The notes under the pieces are model-generated. The model was not told where the DNA came from. It ran no database searches and worked only from the letters and a program-made list of their open reading frames with translations. The position numbers were made by a program, and so were the translations under genes. Positions 27,319 through 40,727 of a stretch of 64,000 nt of DNA are shown here, piece after piece. The stretch lies in NCBI RefSeq assembly GCF_964340395.1, contig NC_135565.1, positions 17,610,709 to 17,674,708 on the forward strand, in the 5' to 3' direction. Source of the DNA: Glandiceps talaboti (lineage: Eukaryota; Hemichordata; Enteropneusta; Spengelidae). Within the stretch, counting starts at the first letter, position 1. Each line of letters begins with the position of its first letter.

Positions 27319-28196
27319 TGTTATCGTTTACGGAAGACAAAGCAATTAGATGGTAAAAACGATCAGTTGTATTTGATAAGAGACACGAGTTGTTTATCGA
27401 GGCAGTGACATTTGACTATCATGTGACATTGCCATAAACACCGAACCATAATGTATGATAAATCTTTTTAATGTATAATGGTACGTTGCTCGAGCAAAAA
27501 GTGTCTATATTTTACGTTTAGTTTATGTTTATGGATATTGAGATGAAGGCAAAACGTTTTCTTCAGAAACTACGTTCGGATATGTCTTCCCATATAGCTA
27601 CTTAAGAATTTAAAAGCCTTTAAACTGATGTATGGGTGAACATGTTGCTCTATCTCATATGTGTTTTTCTGTTTCATACCATTACCATAGCAACGACTGA
27701 CTATCTAGCTTACATAAGCCACGGTTTAAGTGGTCTCCAATCACATCTATCCGCTTTTTCTAATCTCTCTGTCGTTCACTGACATTATGAGATGGACAGA
27801 ATGGTAGTTTGTCGATCGATATATCTATCTGTATGTTTCTTCTTTACTTTTCACTTATACGTGTTACAACCCGAAACAGTTAAGTAAAGCATTTCAACAG
27901 TGTAAATACTCGTTTTATAAAGTCCATACTATGTGAGAATATATACTGTTTCAATTGCTTTTAATTGTCAGCCAAGTGCTGATCCTTGCAAATGTAATCA
28001 ATCTATAAACAGTTTTCCCAGTGCAAACAATCAAAGGCCGAACAAGACCGATGTATTATTACAATAACACATAAGATATAGTTTACATCTCACCAAGAGC
28101 TAGATATAACCACAGTCGTGGCACTATCGCCATAATCAGTTGGCTGTTTGAAGTATTATTTTACAAATTAACAACTCTTATAATTAAAGTAGATGG
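27319..28196. other. No gene seen
   Basis: AT-rich unique sequence; nothing recognised. Confidence 0.45.
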
Positions 28197-28371
28197 CAGA
28201 ACCCCATGGTGCGAGAGTGCAAATGTGGCATACTGGGTAGAGTGCATGCAATGTTATCTGCGGCCGTACTTTCACAAGCGTAGCGAGTGAAAATAAAGTA
28301 GAAAACACAGCAAGCACGAGTGCAAATATCCCCGAGTATGCCACACTTCCACTAGCGCGTCATGGGTTCAG
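28197..28371. mobile_element. 175-bp MITE with long imperfect TIRs
   Basis: The left end CAGAACCCCATGGTGCG...GTGGCATACT and the reversed right end CTGAACCCATGACGCG...GTGTGGCATACTC match over about 45 bp. The centre is short and non-coding. No clear target duplication. Confidence 0.75.
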
Positions 28372-30417
28372 TTAGTACTACAATTGCTTATCCAAAACAG
28401 AAGATTTCCGTAAAAGTGATACTTTGCGATCGTGCGTTTGCGTGTACAACGAATGATTGTGCCCTCATTTGCATATCATTTGCGTGCGGTGTTGCACTAA
28501 AGTGCAAATACCACTTGTATGTTCGTGCAACAGCACAAGTTATTTCTAGTACACATGATATGAATGCTATCAAACATCGCGGCAAACTGGGAATACGCTT
28601 AAAATGTCTGCGAAAATCATCTCAATAATGTGTTCTTACTGTTGAACGTTTTGAATTGGGTTTTTTAAGTTGTACTACCGCCATTAGCATATACATGTAT
28701 GTAAAATGAACGAGACAAAGCAATTTGTGAAAATATAAAAGCGTACCAGTGTTTGTTAAAACGCGCCAAACAGCTCCTAATAGTATCAACACCTGTCATA
28801 CATGTTTGTTCTTGTTAAACAACTTACTGTTTAATCTATACCAAAGTGTGGGGAAATTGATATTCTATTTTAGAGTTAGTTGAAAAAGAGTCGCATTGAT
28901 TAAACAAATTACTGAGCACATTTTCACCAAAAGCACGGTTATATGAATACTGTTCTAATTTGGCGTTTGCACATAAAAGGTAAAACGTGTATTTGCAATT
29001 TGTAGATACTATGTCTAAAGCATTGGATCACTTGCTCTGATTCTTTACCCTTTTCAGAAGTATTGATTTTTCATTTTAATGAATTTTTGTTAAGCTAATA
29101 ATATTTGTTTGTGAATTACTTAAAATTATTAATAGACGTTTCTATGAAAAATTATAATATTAAAATTTCGTAACAGATGAATTACAAAGTTTCCGTAGTT
29201 TTTGATACTTCATAACTGAATTTTTGGCTTGAATCTTACAATTTGAAAGTAAATATTATCTCAGCATTAACTTTTGTTCCAAACATAACTTTGGTCGAAA
29301 ACTTCAGGTAAAATTTTCAAAGTTGTGTTTTGACCCAAAGTTTCATTCAATGCTATGATTTACCAACACATTTACAACAGATGAATTTACATTTGAATAT
29401 ATTATCTAATCGAAAGGTCAACTTTTGTTACGTGTTAAGATACGAAAAAAAAGTATATAACAATGTTAGGACGAGCTGAGACTAACTAACACTAGTTTTT
29501 TATAGATAGTTCTCAATTTGTGTATTCGATATTTGTAAGTGGTTTGTGTCAATTGTTAGTTTTCAGAAGTGTGGTTACTATACGTCACACAATAACTCTA
29601 CACTCATAGCTATCTCAAAAAAGACAAACGAAATCACACAGATTATACCAAATTAGTTCAATGAAACCAATATAAGGGAACCTCCATACATAAACTTGAC
29701 TGACTCTGGGACTCTTCCTACTGTCTTTGTTCATTTTTTCTCCACGTTTCTGTGTGTAATTAGTTTAAGAAAATCAAATAAACATAAAGGGTTTACCTGT
29801 AATTGTGGTACGTGTTTGTTCAAAGTTCGGTTCGAAGATGAACATGCTAGTGTTAGGTAGAGTAATTTAGTTTTGTCGTTAAAATGGAAATTTATTAAAT
29901 GAAAAAAAAATGTTTTAGACTGATCGTACTCAGTGTAAACGAAATGCCTTATCTCAAGATTTGTATACTGTAATTGTACAATAGCACAACCTTGAAAAAT
30001 GTAATTATTCGCACGTCCTACAAAATGAAACATTTTACTGCGTCATTTTATACGTGGCAACTTTAAACAAAGTCCTTTTGAAGGCTTACCCTAGAAAAAA
30101 TTAGATGGAGGGTCTATCTACTGTTGAAATACGTTGAGATTAGTCTATCAGTAACTAATTAAAGTAAGTGAACGCTATCTGTGTCTTGCAAAGCCAAGAT
30201 TGACAAACGATCTTTACAACTCAACAATATTTAGTAATTGCACTTCCAGCAACGAATGACAATTGCAGTAAAAAAAGTGGGTTGTATTTTTATTGACTTG
30301 GATTATTGATAAATATCTTTGTTTTAATGGAAGTGCTTAAATGGCTCAAATACATTGGTGTTTCATAGATATGTGATCTTGCTGGTTACAATTATGATCA
30401 TTTTAGTTTAGTTTGAT
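28372..30417. other. No gene seen
   Basis: A pair of mirror-strand frames of 65-88 codons at 28362-28628 overlaps the MITE edge and has no motif. The remainder is AT-rich. Confidence 0.4.
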
Positions 30418-30905
30418 CTTTAGCTTGTCAATAGTAAGCTTTCCATGGTAGTTTATTTTATGTATATCTTACCCTGTCTGTAGTAAGCTTTCCATGGTAG
30501 TTTTATTTTATGTCTTAGCTTGTCTACTGTTAGCATTTCTTGGTAGCTTTAGTTTATATCTGTCCTAGCATACCTATCACGCTCTCTCTCTTTCTTTATG
30601 CCTATCTTAGTTTGTCTAAATTAGGCTTTCCATACTTCTGGTTTATGTCTATCTCAGCTTGTCGACAGTAAGTTAGCTAGAGTAATAGTTTAAGGCTATC
30701 CTACCCTGGCTGTAGTAAGCTTTCCATAGTAGTTTTAGTTTATGTCTATAACTTACCCTGTCTACAGTGAGCTTTCCGTAGTAGTTTTAGTTCATGTATA
30801 TCATGTATATCTTAGTTGTCTGCATCAACCTTTCAATAGTACTTCTAGTTCACATCGATCTTCGCTTGTCTAGATCGATGTCTAGAGTACTGTCTCTATG
30901 GTAGA
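30418..30905. repeat. Degenerate 57-bp minisatellite, about nine units
   Basis: Each unit reads approximately TAGCTTGTCTATAGTAAGCT, TTCCATGGTAGTTTTAGTTT, then ATGTCTATCT. Units are clear at 30437, 30485, 30718 and 30768 and decay at both ends. A single related unit lies about 9.3 kb away at 40211-40270. Confidence 0.85.
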
Positions 30906-32090
30906 ATCTCGTCTGTGTATCATAAATCATCTTAGAGGGCAAGATTCAGTGTTCTCCCTTGACCAGATGTCCACTCGTAAAGCATAACGATAAATCGTCG
31001 TAAAAGAGTACATTCCACAACGACTGGAAAAAGGGCGGAAGAAGTCAATGGTTTTGTACAACACTAGGATCCATCGACCATGAACTTGAACTTGAACTAT
31101 TTATAAGGACACAGACAACATTTTGTTCTTGTATTTAATTTGTAAACTCCTGTTTCAAGCATCTGCGAAAGGTTTTTCTGGGGTGTTCGTTTGCGTGACC
31201 AACATTCATTAACTTTGTATTAACAATGTATTAACGGTCCATAGAGTTTTTCGTTATAGAAGAGCAGCTTAAGTTCCTTTAACATTGTTAAGACCCATCA
31301 TTGTCACCATTGGTTTCCCATCGTAGGTTTCCCGCCAAGACGACACATTTCTCCTTATTAACTATAATGTACCCTTTAATTCGAAAAACCCTGGTCGCAG
31401 CTGTTAGGAAGGGGCGAAATAAGTTAAGCGTACTTCTGACATTATATTTGTACTAAGTTATCGTACAAAATATCTATGCACTAAAAAGGACGATTATGTT
31501 TTCTTCGGTAGGCTTGTTTATTACCTCCATTAGGATCGAACACAATTTAAGAATGAATGCAGATATTTCTGTTTTATGTATCAAAAATAAATCACCACAA
31601 AGTAAAGTCCTTAATAGCCATCAAGCACGAGAGAAATAAAGTCTGTATAAAAAGTACGGCAATCATAAATTACCAACTGATTTTGAAATGGTAAGTGACG
31701 TGTCTGATGACGTTGTGATTTGCCCATGCGCAGTGTGCACGTACTGTAAACAAAAATTGTCTTATTCATCTATTCAAGCAATAGCACTTGTAGCCATTAC
31801 ATTCCTGTTATGTAGCCCGAACCCATAACCAACAGATTTTTTTTATAGATATAATCGGTCCGGACCATAAAATATCGACGTTTGGCGAAAGTCGGTGTTG
31901 AAAGAATATGTGAACACTTTTCACTTTTCACTTTTCGACACGATGTTCATCTGAGCCACTGCACTTGTGTTTATTAAACAATGTATTTCACGACGCTAAT
32001 TTGACCGATTTTTGACCAAATATATGCGTGCTTTTGGAGTTGTTATGGATTAAAATGTGTTCCCTTCTATTGTATTGACATTCAGGGCTT
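30906..32090. other. No gene seen
   Basis: Unique sequence. A CATGCGCAGTGTGCACG patch near 31723 resembles an NRF1 site. No open frame recognised. Confidence 0.4.
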
Positions 32091-32370
32091 TAGGTTTAAA
32101 GGCAAAAACCGCTCCAAGAAATAAAAGTGATTCTATAAACGGTTGGGTTCGGGAGAGTCATTTTATGATTTCTCCTCACATAAATTTCGCTCGGTTGCGA
32201 AGAAACACCAAATTGAAAATGTTTCACCTTCATTATTCTTTGAGCGGTACACTGATGCCTGATGGGTCTTACCATACATGCATATTATTATGTATATTTA
32301 TTAGATGAACAATGTATATTTATTAGATGAACAATGCATATTTATTAGATGAACAATGCATATTATTCAT
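32091..32370 (+). mobile_element. Dispersed repeat family B, copy 2
   Basis: Begins TTTAAAGGCAAAAACCGCTC, then GGTTGGGTTCGGGAGAGTCA, AACACCAAATTGAAA and GATGGGTCTTA. It ends in three tandem 24-bp units (TATTTATTAGATGAACAATG plus CATA) at about 32296-32365. The 83-codon open frame inside is repeat-derived. Confidence 0.75.
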
Positions 32371-33125
32371 ACTATTTATCTGAAGGAAATAAGCACTTAG
32401 GAGTCCTCTATATACCCCATAACTTAGCTAGCTTTTGCTATATCGTTGCTTCAAATGTACATTTCTGTTCAATTAACTAAATCTCTTAAACTAATTTTTG
32501 GACCCCGGTTGAAAACATTACGCACGTTATCTTTTAAACATATTGGAGAACGTCTATTCGGGTCATCCACCGTACCACCAGTCACCTTATCATGACGTTA
32601 ACAAAATATGCGAACGAAATGTTCGTGCGTGTCCTGAAAGCTTTTGGTATTTCAACAGAACAATGGGACCTCGCTTGCCCACTGAGATGAACCGAACGTC
32701 GTAAATAAGATTGGACCGCAAATAAAATTGATGATGACAGGCAAATGGAGTGCTATTTCCAGCTAGCTGATAAAATGTCTCCCGTTTACCAACAACTCCG
32801 ATCAGATGTAATCCCTGGAGAGCTGTCAACAACAACTTAACGACAAGTTACATATGATGTATCAGAATTCGACAGCGCGCTAAAAAGTAAGGTTTTGATC
32901 AGATAACAGAATCTCTTCTACTAAAAATATTTGTTGAGTAAGATTTATCGTATCAGAGTTAGGAAAATAACAAAAAGTCCCCTAAGTATACTGTTTTCTC
33001 AAGAAAATTTATCGCAACATTTCTCTTTTAACAAATGGTGTACTTTTATGAAAATATAGGGTTCGAGTTGGACAGGCTTGAGTAAATGTAACATCCACAT
33101 ACAAATTTCCCGTGCCCCTTTTCAT
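32371..33125. other. No gene seen
   Basis: Unique sequence with one 81-codon minus frame at 32590-32835 of no recognisable family. Confidence 0.4.
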
Positions 33126-33310
33126 TTTCGTGAATTTGTCGCCAATTTCAAAGCATATGACAGAATTTCGCGCCAAAAATCTTTACATTGGCGCAGAAAT
33201 TCACTCAAATTTTCCAAATTTCGCGCCGCTGTTTCTATTTGTTAGGTTTCACATCTCACTTTAGACGTCACATTTTCGCGCCAGTAAATATTTTTGATAA
33301 TTTGCGCCAC
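33126..33310. repeat. Degenerate array with three TTTCGCGCC sites
   Basis: Exact TTTCGCGCC at 33166, 33219 and 33274 (spacing 53 and 55), with near copies TTTGTCGCC upstream and TTTGCGCC downstream. This string fits the E2F consensus TTTSSCGC. The regular spacing points to a decayed ~54-bp tandem repeat. Confidence 0.7.
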
Positions 33311-33857
33311 AGTTTCTTTTTGTGCTGTTCATATTAGACAGATTTCGCATCACATTCTTTATATAGGGTGTGGGAGGGGGGCATAATTTGGCCCAATTTC
33401 CAATGTCATAAATTGTCTTGATCATATCGTTCGGACTCAATTAGAACAATACAATACAGCGACTACTCAAACGTATTCAGAGTTTTATTAGCTTGTTTTA
33501 ACGAGCTGAAAATGTCATTACGTGAGATTTCTACTTTAATTTCATTATTGTGTATAAAGCGTTTATACTGGTTTCATCTTCATAAGCTAACCTCGGGACG
33601 AACACTTGAAATCATCAATTTTACGACATCGTGATATGAATAATCCAGAATTATTGAAATGTCCTACATGCCTTTTAAAAGATAACTACCACCTACACAT
33701 GTTTAAATGACTCCAAATATCGATGTTTATAAATCATCACATAGTCTTGTTGATCACATCCCAATTTCACGACAGTTACTGTACATATTTAGCAATAAAT
33801 TCGTCCTTCCAAGAGACATGGTTGTGCCACCTAAGCCAGTCATAAAAATCACAATTT

Positions 33858-33964
33858 CCACTTCCGGTCGACAGACAGACAAGATGGCGGATCGCAACAT
33901 GCAAATTATCAGGTTCGAGAAATACTTTACGTGTATTGGCAAATTTTGCAATTATTTTCGATAG
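33858..33964 (+). promoter_or_regulatory. Candidate TATA-less promoter / first exon with ETS and YY1-type sites
   Basis: CCACTTCCGGT (33858-33868, an ETS site) is followed 12 bp later by CAAGATGGCGGA (33880-33891). That string matches the YY1/TISU initiator SAASATGGCGGC at 11 of 12 positions and includes an ATG at 33884. The frame from that ATG encodes only 26 residues (MADRNMQIIR...) before a stop at 33962 unless it is spliced. The combination is typical of metazoan housekeeping promoters, but chance or a repeat is possible. Confidence 0.3.
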
Positions 33965-36039
33965 AAAAGAATATAAAAGAGAAGGGGAATTGTTTAATTT
34001 AGTTTGAACACAAGAATGAGATGAGATGCAATGGTGATATCTGAATCTACAACACAAAAGTTATCCACATGGAACATCACATCACAGTACAGTATCTAAA
34101 CATAAAATGTCAAATATTCATTCAAGAATCGCTATATAGGCGAAGTTCTGTTATTTTCCTACAAAGCACAGTGAAAACTACAACTGCAGGTTGACAAAAA
34201 GGAGCATAGAAATTCACAGACAAGATGATACGTGACTCGAGATTAATTACTTGGGGCATCTGATAGGCCAGATTAAATTAGTGCAGACAGTCCTGCGCAG
34301 CTTGACCACAAAGACTAGACAATATTCTAAGAGTTTGCATTGAAAATGTCACACAAGAAAATATTTTGTCACCGATGCCACACCACTGTGTCGAGCATTC
34401 CAATAACTTTCCTTCAGAAAAGGAAGAACACATGCTACTGTCTGTATTTTAATATTGTAGGCACAGATAGAACCAGTACATTCACGTTATGGTAACAGAC
34501 CAGTTATTAATGTTATTAATACTGTGCGAGCAAATATCAGGCCGTTGTATATTTAAAAAACAACGCCATAAAGACGTTAAACGCATTCCAGTGTCTCAAT
34601 TCTGGATCGGTTTATCCCAAATAAAAGGGAAAGAGTATTTAACTTTAAGGCTGTAGGTGTTTACTTTAGTTTCAAATTTATGCACTTTAACAACTAAATC
34701 TTCTTAAATAGCAAAGTATTCAATATGATGTCCATATGAAATACATGTACATATTTCATTGTGACATAATTTTTGGGTTACCACTAAATTCGTCATACAT
34801 CATTGTATCGGTTCCATTAAAGTTAAACCACCACTATCACTTTGTGTAGACTTAATTTTGCTCCTGAATTTTATAGATGCATGTGAATTTGACAGACTGA
34901 TTTCAGTTGAAAAGGGGATCCTATACAGACTGAATCATTTGGAGAGAATCAGTACCTTTTTTTAAAGTCACTTTTTGTCTTCTTTCTTCAAAAAGAGTAA
35001 ATTGTATTATTTTTGTACGTCTAGCATATGGCGTGATTGGAAGGATATGCCAATCGTTTAAATTGACAGGTTGGTATAGCACTGAAGTCAGGGTAAAATT
35101 TCAATTACGTTCGCGTCAAGTGACTACATTCTGAAAAGGCTTGGGGATGTTTATTCGAATCGCGAATACGTCTATGATTTACAATTGATTAAAATGAAAT
35201 GTGTGTGAACTCTTTAACACGCTTATGTTAATGTAACAGTTACATGAAAGCAGTGTAAAAAATTCAATCAGGTGTAATAAGATAATCTATATCCTATAAT
35301 TACTGAAAAATGTGTAATTTGTATCTCGCCATGTCGTATACACTCTTCCAAAGGCAATCCATTTGATGTGTTGTAAGGGGCTGTTTACACAGCACCTTTC
35401 ACGTGTTACAATTTCTTGCTAAAGTTATACGTCCGAGGCTCGAGGACAAATACGCAATCATAAGTGCTTTCATTCGGATTTTAACAGATTGCATATCTAT
35501 TTTACGAATGTAGTAACTTTTGTTGTATTTGTAAATCATACATTTTTCCTTAAAGTCGGAGTAGCTGTAAATGTTTGCTTTTTTATCGTTATTATAACGC
35601 AAGAAGATTTCCACGAAATGGTTCAATCAGTCTGACGAGTTGAATAATCTGATCAGTTGTCGTTGGTGTATTCAGTTGTACATTGGTTTGATTTCCGTAC
35701 GTGAGTAGTATGTATGAGTAAACGACCACTTGTTCATTTGTCGATAAATTGTAACGATGTTGGATATATAGTGATGGGGTTTGATTACTAAATGGTTATA
35801 CATCCAAAATCTAGACAAGTAATATAAACAAGTCAAAAATCTTAACAAATTATGAAACTTATCAAGTTACAATACCTCCACCCACCCCAAACCCACCCTT
35901 GCAAGCTATGAACATACGCGAAAATCCTCATTTATATGGCAATTTTTATGTTTTTATCACTATGTACGTCAGAGAAACACAGGAATTAGTGTTAAAATAA
36001 TGAATCTGTCAATTATTTTCCGGCTTACTGCGTGGAAGA
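33965..36039. other. No gene seen
   Basis: AT-rich unique sequence. No downstream exon for the candidate promoter could be recognised. Confidence 0.4.
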
Positions 36040-36425
36040 TGTTTTGTAAATCAGAATCGGAAATTAATTGCTCATTGGAAATTTTCTACATCAGAATCAA
36101 CGGCTGAGTGTTCATTGGATGGTTTCAAAGTCAGAATCAGAGACTAACTGCTGATTGGATGGTCTCAAAATCAGAATCAGAGACTACTTGTTCGCGGATA
36201 CTTTCTACGTCCGATTTGGGGGCTAAATATTCCTTTGATACTGAAGTCTACATCAGAATAAGATGCTAATTATTCATTGGAAGTTTGCCAAGTCAGATTC
36301 AATACTAACAGTTCATTGGATAATCAGAGTCACGCAGCTTACCGTTCGTTTGATATTTTCTACATCAGATATCGGAAGCTATCCGTTAACTGAGTTCTTC
36401 ATCAGAATCGGGGGCTAATTGTACA
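36040..36425. repeat. Degenerate ~50-bp minisatellite
   Basis: Seven or more units of TCTACATCAGAATCAGAGGC followed by TAATTGTTCATTGGATG, strongly diverged and variable in length. Confidence 0.8.
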
Positions 36426-36429
36426 ATGA

Positions 36430-39420
36430 ATGGATATTTTCACAAACATACATATACTGGAAATTGGAGAGAGTAGATTCACCTGTAACATTCACGTGTA
36501 CTCATTACCTAAGTTGTATTTTTATACACTATGTGTGAAAACAACGGAACCATTGAAAAGTATCCCGCCAATTTCATTTCATATTTCAATACGCCGTAGT
36601 AATGCAATTGAAGTTACAGTATACAAGTTTTACTCGAATTTGAATTAATGACGATAATGAGAGTGAAATACGATGCGTGGTGAAATATCAGCTCAATTTA
36701 TTATAATGTTCTTTTGTCAGTGTTATCGTAATGTGTACCGTCAGAACGTGAACGTCGTAATAATGACGTGCAAAGTAGGTGTAAACTTTTCAACACAATT
36801 AAACTATCTGACATACACTTACGCGTGTTTCTGTGATTGTTACTCACTTGTACACTTGTAACTTAGGGGGCGCTTGGAGTATTAACTTTATTCTGACAGC
36901 AATGATAATTTGAAAGATAGAAAGACATCTTGAGGGTGTATATATCTTTATCAGGGATACAAAACGTGTCTTCGAATAATTGTGCGTGTCTAATAATTCG
37001 ATAAACCATGACAAGGCCAGATTCACCATCACCCGCTCGTTTTACGAGTATTTAGCAGTTTCCATTTTCCTCGTAAAATGTACATTTGTACACGATCATA
37101 AACCTAAAACTGTCCCTTTAAGCAATATGTTAACAATTCACTGTCCTTTTTCATAAAGCTTTTGACGAAATTTTTCGCGGAGCCTCAAGCAGACGACAAT
37201 TAGCATGTCTACTTTCTAGGCTTTCAGTTGCATGATGGAATCACTCATATTTTCTAATTTAGGGAATTCATTATAGGTACCCCAAGATCTGACTTTATCC
37301 ACTAGATTATACAACACCGATTAAGCAATTTCTAATTAGAAAAAATAATCTAATTAGACATAATATTCGAGTAAATGTTTTTTCTATTTCGCAAGCATTA
37401 CTTTTGAAGTTGATCAACTTATTTGCGAGGTCACACTTTGGGTAGACAGCGTCTTTGAGTCATATTCTTTCTGTATGAGATGTGTTGTTACGTCTCATTC
37501 CAAGATGGAGATGTTTTATTGTTGAAAATGAGGGGCGAATTTAGAGATTAAAAATGTCTGCATCTGAAAGTTTTGAGTCACGATGCAAGTATCTTGTTAC
37601 GCGATAAAGTGCTTCGAAAATTAGCATGATTGTGAAAGACTAACAAAAAACTTCGAGTCATGCATACACGATACTGGAAATATGTGTGTTGTTGCAGAAA
37701 TCGCGCCCTTTACTCTCCGAACAGCAAGACGCGATCATGAAATCGCCGCGTGATAGCTGAAATCGACAATCGGTGAACTAAATCGACCAAACGGTCATTA
37801 TTCCCGCCAAAAAGTTGCAACTCCGACAAAAAATCAAATAATCTAAAATCATCTGAAACGTTCCCTGTAGGTGGGTAATGTATCATTCGGTAACATGTTA
37901 TGAATATTTCAATCCCCTTCTTGATAAAAAATAAATATACTTTCTTTTTTAAAAGATTATATTTGCTGTAATATTAATTGATCACTTACCTTGGACTATA
38001 AGTATACATATAAGACAGGAAACACAAACTGAAATCAAAGAATTCATATCTTAAGTGGTGAAGGCGTTGCAGAAACTTTTAAAGAACAGCAAAATTCCGG
38101 GTTGGAATTTCTTCAGCAGACTTTGGAATCAAAGTGCGGGTGTGTATGAGCTTTCGGGGAAGCGGTCCTTTCCGATGGCGATATGTTAAAGAACTGACAG
38201 TCAAATATAGTCGGTGAGTTGGAAGGTGCGCATTTAAGTACCTGCCCAGTGTGAGCATACGGCTCTCATCGTATTGTTCGGCTTTTTTCTGCTTGTTTGC
38301 TTTATCAACGGCTGTTTATCTGTACCGAAAGACTGTGCTTGTAGAAAAAACGGTCCGCAAGCTTTTAACGTGTTTGAGTTGCCAAAGCAACTCTGGGAAC
38401 GACTATTTAGTTGAAGGGGTGTTCAGCTTCCGCTTTGAATGAACACGCGAATACGGTGGTGTTAAGATGCTGACGTTGGCGTTTTCGTTGTGCGATCAAA
38501 ATAATTTATATCGATAATTTTACATTTTAAGTTTTTGCTAATGATCCAAATTCAACTATACGGCACAACGTCATCAACTTAAAACCATTCTAACTCCACG
38601 TGCAAATTATATGAAATATATCCGGTTTGATAGAACATTTTATTTTTGTTTTTTATAACGTCTTTAAATTACGAGGTGGAAGCTATGATTTTTACAACCT
38701 AAGTGTGGGATGTGCTATTGTTATCTTAAAGGTACAGTCCATCATTTCACTTCTTGAGTTTTTGTATTGCGTTAGATCATGACAAGGCGTGTCATTTTAC
38801 TGCGACACTGCCAACACGTGTTCTACGTCATTATACCGGAAATAGAACCATGGCCACGATATTTGACAATCAAATCAATAATGTGCTCAGTCTTTAGCAA
38901 GTATTTCTACTAGTGTCATTCATTCTCACTTACCAACCCCACCTCACCCACACCTCCCCAACCCACACCATCCTTCAAACACCCACAGTAATAACTGCAC
39001 CGGATAATTTACCCTTCAGCAAACTACCACCCCGAGATATTCAACCTGCGTACAATATCCCCATTCACAAATGGTCTCGTAGGATAATGACCCTATCCAA
39101 TGAATATCCCCTACTGTTCATCCTTACAACCCGCCTCCTCCTCCCCTCCTCCCCCTCCCTATTTCATTTTAGACCACAGAGGTTGAAATTACACTACAGT
39201 CTAGATCCCAAGTTACTACATCCATACTTTTAGCTTCTTTTCCTCATTACACAATGTAAAATTTAGGAAGCTTTCATATCTGTTTCATTTATTTTTGTAT
39301 GATATTGAAACCATGAATACAATAAAAGAAAGCTTTCAAAGCATTATGGTAATTTACCTAGGGCTTAGAGGTAGTATTATGGAATGACATAAAAAACGTC
39401 AATATATGATTTTTAGAGAT
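36430..39420. other. No gene seen
   Basis: No recognised coding sequence; the 106-codon plus frame at 38913-39233 is rich in Thr, Pro and Leu and looks like CA/CT-rich DNA. An ACCATGGCC start-like context near 38847 opens a frame of only about 14 codons. Confidence 0.4.
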
Positions 39421-39424
39421 ATAT

Positions 39425-39605
39425 ATTAAAGGGGTACGGTCTGTAAAAATGAAAATTTTGAGGGATGCTTTAAATCATATTAAAATAATTATCGCTGTCG
39501 TATATCAAACTGTAAAATACAACTATATGACTAGAAATGAAAACGAACAAAGAAATGGGTTCATTGACATTAAAGGGGTACAGTCTGTAACATTATCGCA
39601 TTTTG
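39425..39605 (+). repeat. Pair of TTAAAGGGGTAC direct repeats
   Basis: TTAAAGGGGTACGGTCTGTAA near 39427 and TTAAAGGGGTACAGTCTGTAA near 39570, with related AAAGGTACAGTCCAT near 38730. They are probably ends of small dispersed elements. Confidence 0.45.
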
Positions 39606-40210
39606 TGGGGTTACTGTATTTCACACTAAAATAGCTTTGTACAATATCTCAACTAATAAGATATCAATGGTTGAGATATGATACATAAATAGCATTGTGA
39701 AATAAAGTTTTGGTAACAAAACAATTCGTAATCATCATACTATCGCTTACGTCTGCAGTTGCCAAGTCCATGTGTGTATACTCAACCATATTCTATAATA
39801 AAAGCTGTTTCTAAGGTGATACGACTCTAAATATATTGTTATATTTATCATGTATGTGCATTTTTTACCAATCTTTGCCAACAATTAGTTCTTAGTGTAC
39901 ACGCTGTGCCAATTGAATCTTGGGAAATACTTTCTACTAGAGTAGTTGTCTTTGGAGCAAATTCTGTAGTTGAAGCGCATATGTCCCGGTGTTATTACAA
40001 CGGAAAATGTGCTATTCGGCAAACATAGGTAGACATAAACTAAAACTGTTGTTCTTGCATGTGGTAGATAACGGTAAGGGTGCGATTCTTGTGTGGATAT
40101 AACAATCTTGTAATCAAGATAGGATAAACAGTGATGAGGCAGAGTGTGCAACTTGAGAAATAACTTGCTAACAGAAACCTTACTGTAATGCAATAGCATC
40201 AATCATGTCA

Positions 40211-40270
40211 AATAGTAGTTTTAGTTAGTGTTTATCTTTGCTTGTCGATAGTTACATTTCCGTAGTAGTT
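40211..40270. repeat. Solitary unit of the 57-bp minisatellite
   Basis: AGTAGTTTTAGTTAGTGTTT then ATCTTTGCTTGTCGATAGTT and ACATTTCCGTAGTAGTT, matching the 30418-30905 unit in the same orientation. Confidence 0.6.
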
Positions 40271-40684
40271 ACTGCTGGTACTATCGAGTACTTGAAGTAC
40301 GATCGTATGTTACGGAAACAGCAAATCGTACAGAGGGAATTTTCCTGCCAACTGACACATCATAAAAGAAGGCGATAAAATCAAAATGTCATTATTTGTG
40401 TGTCCTATCACCCCTAGATTATCCCTGGACGAGTTTAACGACATCTTACAACGTCTAGTCGTAAAACCACTAACCAGAATCAGCTGCGTAATGGAGGTAT
40501 TGTCTTTCATAGACATATTTCTATCATTTGAAGTCTTTTCAAAAATGCTGACAGTGATAAACACATACATAAATAACTAAAGCATCTGTCTCAAGCAGTA
40601 AAGATGGAATTAGGAAGTCTAAATGTAGGGCAGCTTCACATTATGCGTGCAGGGCACTAGCTGTTTCTTTGTTTATTTGGTTGG

Positions 40685-40727
40685 TTGTTTGTTTGTTTGT
40701 TTGTTTGTTTGTTTATTTGTTTGTTTG
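40685..40727. repeat. (GTTT)n microsatellite
   Basis: About ten units. Confidence 0.9.
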
